NCBI GenBank assembly: GCA_022425585.1
Contig: JAKMFF010000196.1
Location: forward strand, 1-5,511
Direction: 5' to 3'
DNA: 5,511 bases
From: Candidatus Poseidoniaceae archaeon
Lineage (GTDB): Archaea > Thermoplasmatota > Poseidoniia > Poseidoniales > Poseidoniaceae
This document shows, piece by piece, positions 1 to 5,511 of the stretch. A model generated the notes under the pieces. It saw nothing but the letters and a program-made list of their open reading frames with translations. It was not told where the DNA came from and searched no databases. The position numbers and the translations under genes are program-made. Numbering within the stretch: position 1 is the stretch's first letter; each line of letters starts with the position of its first letter.

Positions 1-809
1 CAATCGAGCAGTTTTATCCAGATGGTGAAATGCCGCTGATGGATTTGGTATGGGTCCTTATTGCAGCTGTTGGCGCAAGAGGTCTAGCGATGACCTTGAA
101 CAGAATTATCGACAGGAACATTGACGCAGAAAACCCTCGAACTGCACAGCGTCATTTAGCCAGTGGCACCATGTCAATGTCAACTGCATGGACTCTGGCA
201 GTGATTTTCCTAGGAATGCTGCTGCTTGGTGCTGGAATGCTTAACGAGGTTGCGTTAGCTATGTCCTGGCTTCCTGTCCTAACCTTCGTAATCTATCCAT
301 ATACCAAACGATTCACTTGGCTATGCCACCTTTGGCTTGGCTTGTGCCTCGGCCTAGCACCTGCAGGCGCATGGGTGGCAATTGCCGGAGATTTCCACGG
401 ATGGCAGGCAATTACTGGCACTGATGGGTTTGGCAATGGATTATTGTGGTACCCGACAATCTTATTCATTTCTCTAGGAGTGACCTTGTGGATTACTGCT
501 TTTGACATAAATTATGCAAGAATGGATGTTGAAAGTGATCGTAAGCACGGAATAAGCTCATTCCCTGCACGGTTCTCAAAAAAGGCTACAACTAGGACAA
601 GCATCCAACTAACTTTACTCTGGTTTGCCTGTTTTGCTTTAGCGAACCCAATTGAAGAGGTTTGGTTCCTAATTGGAGCCTTGATTATGGCTGTAGCAAA
701 CGCTTACGTGATGTTGAAAAATGAATCTTTAGAGAAATTCCAAGACATTCTGTTCAAAGTTTCCGTATCAACTGGATGGGTTTTAATTCTGCCATTTGTA
801 TTCCTGTGA
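1..809 (+). CDS. UbiA-family polyprenyltransferase, MqnP-like (5'-truncated by window)
   Basis: Integral membrane enzyme that transfers a polyprenyl chain from its diphosphate to an aromatic acceptor. The reading frame is open to the window edge (phase: codons begin at position 3) and the codons before the ATG at 30 read IEQFYPDGE, so that ATG is internal and the true start lies upstream. Numbering from the ATG at 30, the first Mg/diphosphate motif is N24-xxx-D28-xxx-D32, followed by ENPRTAQRHLASG. The second is D166-xxx-D170 inside FDINYARMDVESDR, followed by GISSFPARF. YTKRFTW (91-97) and LGLAPAGAW lie between them. About eight hydrophobic segments are visible (roughly 4-23, 52-71, 74-92, 100-120, 139-163, 192-207, 209-228, 240-259). 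These motifs match the MqnP / 'UbiA-other' group of the futalosine menaquinone route better than archaeal digeranylgeranylglyceryl-phosphate synthase. The acceptor is inferred, not shown. The gene ends in TGA, 169 bp before the next gene. Confidence 0.88.
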   Translation, partial: IEQFYPDGEMPLMDLVWVLIAAVGARGLAMTLNRIIDRNIDAENPRTAQRHLASGTMSMSTAWTLAVIFLGMLLLGAGMLNEVALAMSWLPVLTFVIYPYTKRFTWLCHLWLGLCLGLAPAGAWVAIAGDFHGWQAITGTDGFGNGLLWYPTILFISLGVTLWITAFDINYARMDVESDRKHGISSFPARFSKKATTRTSIQLTLLWFACFALANPIEEVWFLIGALIMAVANAYVMLKNESLEKFQDILFKVSVSTGWVLILPFVFL

Positions 810-978
810 ATTATCCACCGAATATGCTGCATTATCACTATAAAGCGTTATTTGATTGCAACGGTACCCTTTGATATGACCATTAGAAATAGCATCAATG
901 CTCTAAATTGTTAACATTGAGAAGTATGATTAGTTGGCAAATGAAATGTTGAAAGGCTGCATAGGGTTAAGTCGAATT
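810..978 (+). other. Intergenic region, possible promoter for the downstream genes
   Basis: This is the longest non-coding gap in the window and the most likely place for a promoter driving the genes from 979 onward. CTATAAAG at 838-845 and TCTAAATT at 902-909 resemble archaeal TATA boxes, but neither has a convincing purine-rich BRE upstream, so I do not choose between them. A 6-bp inverted repeat (TCAATG at 895-900, CATTGA at 915-920) has a 14-nt loop and could be chance. There is no T-rich run after the prenyltransferase stop that would mark an archaeal terminator. If translation of the next gene began at the ATG at 946 or the TTG at 934, the gap would be shorter. Confidence 0.3.
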
Positions 979-1356
979 ATGAACCCAATCGTTGCATCAC
1001 TGCTTGAATTTAATGAGGCCTTTGAAATCCCTAAATTGGACAAACCTGACTTAGGTCCTGAAGAGATGATTGAACTTAGAATCAAATTACTCAAAGAAGA
1101 AGTTGAAGAATATGCTGAGGCGGCAAGAGCAGGAGATTTGGTTGAAGTTCTTGATGCACTTGCTGATATTGGTTACATTCTTGCTGGAACGATAATCAAT
1201 CACGGCATGCAGAATATTTACGATGATGCGTTTAATGAAGTTCATCGATCAAATATGGCCAAATTAGTCAATGGTAAAGTGATTCGACGGGAAGATGGCA
1301 AGGTGCTCAAGCCTGAAGGCTGGCAGCCCCCACAACTTGCTCAATTCCTTTCATGA
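979..1356 (+). CDS. MazG-like / PRA-PH-like NTP pyrophosphohydrolase
   Basis: Small soluble all-alpha nucleotide pyrophosphohydrolase of 125 residues. Enzymes of this superfamily split NTPs or related nucleotides to the monophosphate and PPi using Mg held by acidic residues. The signature EExxE...ExxD is complete: E40-E41-V-E-E44, then E56-V-L-D59 with D63 one turn on. The C-terminal block HRSNMAKL (89-96), then NGKVIRREDGKVLKPEGWQPP, is typical of the group containing Archaeoglobus AF0060 (COG4696). I chose the ATG at 979 because family members begin a few residues before the EFxEAF helix (here LEFNEAFEIP). In-frame alternatives at 946 (ATG) and 934 (TTG, directly after a TAG) would add 11 or 15 residues of non-family sequence. 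No start has a good Shine-Dalgarno. The substrate is unknown: removal of damaged nucleotides is a guess from the family, and histidine biosynthesis (HisE) is unlikely because no his genes are nearby. The SDR gene follows after 38 bp, so co-transcription is likely. Confidence 0.85.
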   Translation: MNPIVASLLEFNEAFEIPKLDKPDLGPEEMIELRIKLLKEEVEEYAEAARAGDLVEVLDALADIGYILAGTIINHGMQNIYDDAFNEVHRSNMAKLVNGKVIRREDGKVLKPEGWQPPQLAQFLS

Positions 1357-1394
1357 TTCGCTTAAGTTATGGATAATGACAGTTTAGCACCGTT

Positions 1395-2126
1395 ATGTGC
1401 CGACCTGTTGCCCTAGTTACTGGAGGTGGCCAAGGAATTGGTGCTGCTACTTGTAAACGTCTTGCACAGGACGGTTACGATGTATTACTGACTTACAACA
1501 CATCATCTAAACCAGCTGAAATGTTAGTCGATGAAATACGCGAAAGCGGTTATGATGCACTAGCAGTAAAGGTCGATTGTGCTAATGATGGAGAAGTTGG
1601 GCTACTCGGAATCCATCCTTGGATGGCGAGAAAAATAGACGTTTTAATTCTAAATCACGGTGCTTACCACCGAGTCGCAGCAGACCAAATGACTATTGAA
1701 ACATTAAGAAATACCATGGCAGTTAATTTCGAAGGAGCGGTTGGAGTTTACAAAGCAGTACAACCACACATGACTGATAATGCAAGAATGGTTGTAGTTG
1801 GCTCACAACTAGGGATTAGAGGTTCGCCGCACGGTGCTGATTATTCAGCCTCAAAGGCAGCTCTAGCAGTATGGGCGCGGTCTTTAGCCCAACAATTAGG
1901 ACCAGAAGGGAAACGAGTCAACATACTAGCCCCAGGCTATGTTGATACTGCAATACTGGCTGGTGACTCAACAGAAAAGCGGCAACAAAGAGAACAAGAA
2001 GTACCTCTCAAGAGAGTTGGAAGCCCTGAGGATATGGCTGGAACTATAGCTTTCTTGATTAGTGAAGACTCATCATACATCACAGGAAGCATAATCCATG
2101 TTAATGGTGGATTGTACTTGCCTTAA
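1395..2126 (+). CDS. Short-chain dehydrogenase/reductase (FabG-like SDR)
   Basis: Classical short-chain dehydrogenase/reductase of 243 residues, the usual length, expected to be a cytoplasmic NAD(P)H oxidoreductase and probably a tetramer. The Rossmann nucleotide motif is T9-GGGQGIG16, and VDC (around 61) is the usual adenine-contact region. The catalytic tetrad is intact: N111 (AVNFEGA), S137 (VVGSQ), Y150 and K154 (YSASK), with the canonical 13-residue S-Y spacing. PGYVDT and a C-terminal VNGG are also typical. The usual NNAG motif reads N87-H-G-A90, a mild variant. The start is the first ATG after an in-frame TGA at 1377-1379; an ATG at 1369 is in another frame. No Shine-Dalgarno is visible. 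It sits 38 bp after the pyrophosphohydrolase and 55 bp before uvrB. Closest named families are 3-oxoacyl-ACP reductase and glucose 1-dehydrogenase, but substrate cannot be read from sequence, and most archaea lack a complete bacterial type II fatty-acid pathway, so I do not call it FabG. Confidence 0.88.
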   Translation: MCRPVALVTGGGQGIGAATCKRLAQDGYDVLLTYNTSSKPAEMLVDEIRESGYDALAVKVDCANDGEVGLLGIHPWMARKIDVLILNHGAYHRVAADQMTIETLRNTMAVNFEGAVGVYKAVQPHMTDNARMVVVGSQLGIRGSPHGADYSASKAALAVWARSLAQQLGPEGKRVNILAPGYVDTAILAGDSTEKRQQREQEVPLKRVGSPEDMAGTIAFLISEDSSYITGSIIHVNGGLYLP

Positions 2127-2170
2127 CCAATACCATAATTCAAAACCATTCGGCGCTAGTTAAGCACAAC

Positions 2171-2180
2171 GGGGGAGTGA
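2171..2180 (+). promoter_or_regulatory. Shine-Dalgarno sequence of uvrB
   Basis: GGGGGAGTGA contains a GGAG core (2174-2177) four bases before the ATG at 2182. It is the only strong ribosome-binding site in the window. It decides the uvrB start: the next in-frame ATG, at 2251 (residue 24), has no such site, so the acidic N-terminal extension is probably translated. Confidence 0.7.
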
Positions 2181-2181
2181 A

Positions 2182-4605
2182 ATGTCAAGCGATTGGGACG
2201 ATAGCGGTGAATTCGAAGCAATCGCTAATCTCGATATAGAAGATGCCGATATGGATATACGAGATCCATTTGACCTCTCAAAAGCACTTGAAGGTGCTGC
2301 GTTAGAACACCTAAGACCGAATAAAAAACGATTTATCCTGCACTCTGAGTTCAAACCCGCTGGAGACCAGCCTAAGGCAATTGAAAATTTGATTTCTCAA
2401 TTGGAAAATTCCCAAGAACGCTGTGTATTACTCGGAGTAACTGGTAGCGGCAAAACTTTTGCCATGGCTCAAGTTATTGAGCAGCTAAATATTCCAACCC
2501 TAATAATGAGCCACAATAAGACGCTAGCGAGGCAATTGTATCAAGAAATGGCCGGATATTTTCCGGAAAATGCAGTAGACTACTTCGTTTCGCATTATGA
2601 CTATTACCAACCCGAAGCATACCTACCTAAACGGGATTTATACATCGATAAAGAATTGTCAATTAATGAACGGATAGAACAAGAAAGGTTCGCCACAGTT
2701 GCTTCACTAGTCAGTCGCCCAGATTGTGTCATCGTATCTTCTGTATCCTGTATTTATGGGCTGAACCCGCCAGAAACCTTCCTAGAATCCCACGTTAGGT
2801 GCCACATCGGTCAACAAATCGAACCTACAGATCTGCTTAGGGAGTTAATCGGCCTGCAATATGTTAGATCAAATACCGATTTGGCAAGAGGGTGTTGCCG
2901 GCTAAGAGGAGAGGTCCTCGATGTTTGGATGCCATCAAGAGATGACCCTTTGAGAATCCAATTTGATTTTGATGGAGTTACCAAGATACAAGTTTGTGAC
3001 CCCGTTTCTTGGGAAGTACTAGACACGCTAGATGAAGCATGGATACATCCCAAGGAATTTTTTATGACTAGCCCAGAACGTTTCGAAAATGCCCTTGAAT
3101 CAATCGAGACAGAACTCGACGGTCGTATCGCTCATTTCAAGAGTATCGGCAAAGAATTAGAGGCGCATAGAATTGAGCAAAAAACTCGCTATGACTTAGA
3201 GATGTTAAGAGAGATTGGACACTGTCAATCAATCGAAAATTACTCATTACATTTCGATGGCAGAGAGCGAGGGCAACGCCCATATTGTTTATTGGATTTC
3301 TTTGCAGCTTGTGCAAAGCAGTTCCATGGCAATCCTGAAAAATTCTTAGTCATCATGGATGAATCACATGTAAGCCTACCCCAAGTTGGCGGGATGTATC
3401 ATGGTGACAGAGCAAGAAAAGAGAATCTGATCGAGCATGGATTTAGACTACCCACTGCAGCAGACAATAGGCCGTTGAAAATACCAGAATTCCAATCTCT
3501 TGTCCCACAAATGGTCTATGTATCTGCCACCCCGGGAGAGCGAGAATTACGACATTTGTGTGAAGTAACTAAGCAAGAAATCCCCAATGGTTTACTGCAT
3601 GCTCAATCTAAAGGAGGGGCCGCTGCTCCGACACTTAGTAAAAAACACCCTGAAGCAGAGAGTATGTATGACATGATTCAATCAATTCAACACATCTCTA
3701 AAATGGAGATTCGGCCTACTGGATTATTGGACCCCAATATTGAGGTTCGCTCCACTGAAGGTCAAGTCAACGACCTCCTTTCAGAAATAAATGATCGAGT
3801 AGCCAAAAATGAACGCTGTTTGATTACCGTTTTGACCATAAAATTCGCAGAAGAAGTTTCTGAATACCTCAACAGCATGGGCATAAAGTCTCACCACCTA
3901 CACTCAGAAATTGATACAATTGAACGCTCCGAAATTATCAATGCACTAAGAATTGGCCATATTGACGTAATAGTAGGAATCAATTTGCTTAGAGAAGGAC
4001 TTGATATTCCTGAGGTAAGTTTAGTCGCAATATTCGATGCAGACAAGCAGGGATTCTTGAGAAATGAACGTAGCCTTTTGCAAACTATTGGCAGGGCGGC
4101 AAGGAATGAGAATGGTAGGGTTATTCTCTATGCTGATAAGATGTCACCGGCGATGGTAGCAGCGATTCAACAGACATTAGAAAGAAGAGAACGCCAGGAT
4201 AAATATAACCAAATTCATGGGATTACACCAAAGACCATTGTCAAAGCATTGCCTGCAATGTACTCAAAAGATGATGACTTCATTTCTGGAACTGATAGCT
4301 CGGCCGGAATCAAGCGTTTGGTAGGTAAGAAAGGTGGCCGTAATGATGGCGATTGGGCTCATAAATTAGGATTGGGCGCGGGTTCATGGAGCAGTACTAC
4401 TCAAAATAAAAGTCCAATTGAAAATTCGAATTTTGAATTGGCAAATATTGACTTAGAGGAGGCCAAAAATACCTTGACCCCTGAGCAATTGTCAAATCTG
4501 CTTACGGAGTTAAAAGCAGAAATGGAAAATGCTGCAAAACAACTAGATTTCGAACGAGCCGCTAGATTGAGAGATCGAATTTTCCATCTTGAGCTGTTAG
4601 TTTGA
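2182..4605 (+). CDS. uvrB: UvrB, excinuclease ABC subunit B, with extension and insertions
   Basis: Damage-verifying subunit of UvrABC nucleotide excision repair: it is loaded by UvrA, inserts a beta-hairpin between the strands and recruits UvrC. Of 807 residues (E. coli 673), the core is complete. RFILHSEFKPAGDQP starts the domain at about residue 50. Walker A is GVTGSGKT (85-92, K91 = E. coli K45). The hairpin begins FVSHYDYYQPEAY (135-147), then the UvrA-contact domain (about 203-291). Motif II is DESH (393-396), SATPG ends at 452, RPTGLLDP starts at 511, VGINLLREGLD follows, and motif VI is QTIGRAARN (634-642; R638 and R641 match E. coli R540 and R543). The C-terminal UVR helical hairpin, which binds UvrC, is at about 765-807. 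Extra material versus E. coli: 46 residues at the N-terminus, about 10 before DESH, about 42 between SATPG and RPTG, and about 40 in the linker before UVR. The hairpin residue equal to E. coli Y92 is His138. The start is fixed by a strong Shine-Dalgarno. uvrA and uvrC are not in the window. Confidence 0.97.
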   Translation: MSSDWDDSGEFEAIANLDIEDADMDIRDPFDLSKALEGAALEHLRPNKKRFILHSEFKPAGDQPKAIENLISQLENSQERCVLLGVTGSGKTFAMAQVIEQLNIPTLIMSHNKTLARQLYQEMAGYFPENAVDYFVSHYDYYQPEAYLPKRDLYIDKELSINERIEQERFATVASLVSRPDCVIVSSVSCIYGLNPPETFLESHVRCHIGQQIEPTDLLRELIGLQYVRSNTDLARGCCRLRGEVLDVWMPSRDDPLRIQFDFDGVTKIQVCDPVSWEVLDTLDEAWIHPKEFFMTSPERFENALESIETELDGRIAHFKSIGKELEAHRIEQKTRYDLEMLREIGHCQSIENYSLHFDGRERGQRPYCLLDFFAACAKQFHGNPEKFLVIMDESHVSLPQVGGMYHGDRARKENLIEHGFRLPTAADNRPLKIPEFQSLVPQMVYVSATPGERELRHLCEVTKQEIPNGLLHAQSKGGAAAPTLSKKHPEAESMYDMIQSIQHISKMEIRPTGLLDPNIEVRSTEGQVNDLLSEINDRVAKNERCLITVLTIKFAEEVSEYLNSMGIKSHHLHSEIDTIERSEIINALRIGHIDVIVGINLLREGLDIPEVSLVAIFDADKQGFLRNERSLLQTIGRAARNENGRVILYADKMSPAMVAAIQQTLERRERQDKYNQIHGITPKTIVKALPAMYSKDDDFISGTDSSAGIKRLVGKKGGRNDGDWAHKLGLGAGSWSSTTQNKSPIENSNFELANIDLEEAKNTLTPEQLSNLLTELKAEMENAAKQLDFERAARLRDRIFHLELLV

Positions 4606-4646
4606 ATAATGAACAGATTCATGTTTGAGCAAGATTTGGGACAACC

Positions 4647-5511
4647 ATGGCGATTACTCCGGATGACTTTGACATCCCAGTATCAGATTATGATTTCTCG
4701 GCGATAAATAGCCCCAAGTCATTGATTGATCAGATGTCATCTGCCGGAGGATTTACCGCCACAAAACTGGCCTTAGCAAGAGATATTCTCAAAGATATGA
4801 AAACCGAAATAGATGGGGTATCTGGCGATGCTGCAAAAGTAACCAATTGGCTATCGTTCCCAGCATGTTTGTGTGCAACAGGAACGAGAAGCTTCTTTGT
4901 CGAAGCAATCAAACACAAGATGTTCAACGTTGTATCAACCACTTGTGGGACACTCGACCACGATATTGCAAGGTCTTACCAAAATTACTACCACGGCTCA
5001 TTTGAATTAGATGATATTGAACTGGGTGAGCATTCATTGATGCGACTTGGCAACGTAATAGTCCCTAATTCATCGTATGGTGAAATAATAGAAGAGGTCG
5101 TAATGCCTGCTTTAGAAGACATATACCAATCTCGCTTAGAAGAAACCGGACTCACTGGCGCAGATGCTTGGATTGGCTTTGGCTCAATTCATCTGGTTTG
5201 GGAACTAGGTAAGCGAATAGGTAAAGAAGACTCACTTATTTACTGGGCTTGGAAAAATAAAATTCCCGTCTGCATCCCTGGAATCACGGATGGGTCAATT
5301 GGAGCACAGTTATTCATGTTTAGACAAAAGCACCGTGACTTCCATATTGACACTCTTGCTGATGAACAAGTAATGAGCGATTTGACATGGGATGTGGAAG
5401 TTTCCAATGCATTGATGGTCGGTGGTGGAATCTCCAAACATCACGTAATATGGTGGAATCAATATCGTGGTGGCCTAGACTCAGCAGTATACATCACCAC
5501 AGCCCCAGAAC
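4647..5511 (+). CDS. dys: Deoxyhypusine synthase (3'-truncated by window)
   Basis: NAD-dependent enzyme that transfers the aminobutyl group of spermidine to one lysine of translation factor aIF5A, the first step of hypusine formation; a cytoplasmic tetramer in characterised members. The frame stays open for 288 codons to the window end. Visible blocks are GGFTATKLA near the N-terminus, STTCGTLDHD (97-106), HSLMRLGNVIVPN, YWAWKNKIP (199-207), GITDGSIGAQ (212-221), and GGGISKHH (259-266) followed by GLDSAVYITTAPE. By alignment to human DHS from memory, H265 equals active-site H288. The catalytic lysine (human K329, in SWGKI) would be near residue 306, 18 codons past the end, so catalysis cannot be checked here. 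The start is the first ATG after an in-frame TGA at 4626-4628, with a weak GGGA (4638-4641) upstream. It lies 41 bp after uvrB, possibly co-transcribed. Bacterial homospermidine-synthase-like relatives exist, but the KHHVIWWNQ block looks archaeal. Confidence 0.93.
   Translation, partial: MAITPDDFDIPVSDYDFSAINSPKSLIDQMSSAGGFTATKLALARDILKDMKTEIDGVSGDAAKVTNWLSFPACLCATGTRSFFVEAIKHKMFNVVSTTCGTLDHDIARSYQNYYHGSFELDDIELGEHSLMRLGNVIVPNSSYGEIIEEVVMPALEDIYQSRLEETGLTGADAWIGFGSIHLVWELGKRIGKEDSLIYWAWKNKIPVCIPGITDGSIGAQLFMFRQKHRDFHIDTLADEQVMSDLTWDVEVSNALMVGGGISKHHVIWWNQYRGGLDSAVYITTAPE

Noticed and set aside
293..508. Minus-strand open frame of 71 codons
   Set aside because: It lies fully within the prenyltransferase gene, has no recognisable family, and is a shadow of the coding strand.
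934..978. Longer start (TTG at 934 or ATG at 946) for the pyrophosphohydrolase
   Set aside because: The added residues do not resemble the family N-terminus, the TTG directly follows a stop codon, and no ribosome-binding site supports either.
2160..2354. Minus-strand open frame over the uvrB start
   Set aside because: It overlaps the Shine-Dalgarno and the 5' end of uvrB and has no family resemblance.
2811..3053. Minus-strand open frame of 80 codons
   Set aside because: It is fully inside uvrB, Ser-rich and without any motif; a shadow frame.
3559..3699. Intein or inserted mobile element within uvrB
   Set aside because: The extra 42 residues are far too short for an intein, and no splicing motifs, flanking repeats or frame break are present.
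4609..4622. Small hairpin ATGAA-CAGA-TTCAT after the uvrB stop, considered as a terminator
   Set aside because: The stem is only 5 bp and A/T-rich, with no T-run after it, and it lies 25 bp before the next start codon. Chance is sufficient.
4401..4622. Minus-strand open frame over the uvrB 3' end
   Set aside because: It is antisense to the conserved UVR domain and has no own motif or start signal.
4730..5437. Two minus-strand open frames (4730-4942 and 5240-5437)
   Set aside because: Both are antisense to the clear deoxyhypusine synthase coding sequence, which runs off the window.

Overview
The window is 5.5 kb of protein-coding DNA with five genes, all on the + strand and tightly packed (gaps of 169, 38, 55 and 41 bp). 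By eye the G+C content is roughly 40-45 %. The last gene is a deoxyhypusine synthase, the enzyme that modifies translation factor aIF5A/eIF5A, so the source is very probably an archaeon. The other genes are of families more common in bacteria: a MqnP-like UbiA prenyltransferase, a MazG-like NTP pyrophosphohydrolase, a FabG-like short-chain reductase and bacterial-type UvrB. That mix, with compact single-strand gene order, fits a planktonic euryarchaeon such as Marine Group II/Poseidoniales. The lineage is inference, not proof; no rRNA or tRNA is present to confirm it.

Layout: (1) 1-809, 3' part of a membrane UbiA-family prenyltransferase whose start lies before the window. (2) 810-978, the only sizeable gap, with weak TATA-like sequences. 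(3) 979-1356, a small all-alpha NTP pyrophosphohydrolase (MazG / PRA-PH-like). (4) 1395-2126, a short-chain dehydrogenase/reductase with an intact catalytic set. (5) 2182-4605, an 807-residue UvrB with all helicase motifs and the C-terminal UVR domain, but about 134 residues longer than E. coli UvrB through an acidic N-terminal extension, two internal insertions and a long linker. (6) 4647-5511, deoxyhypusine synthase, cut off by the window end 18 codons before the expected catalytic lysine.

The genes do not form one obvious pathway. The pyrophosphohydrolase (probable nucleotide-pool cleaning) and UvrB (nucleotide excision repair) share a loose genome-maintenance theme. The prenyltransferase suggests quinone synthesis, and deoxyhypusine synthase belongs to translation. 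Short gaps from 979 onward suggest co-transcription. I found no mobile element, CRISPR array, RNA gene or clear new system. The most unusual content is the architecture of UvrB.
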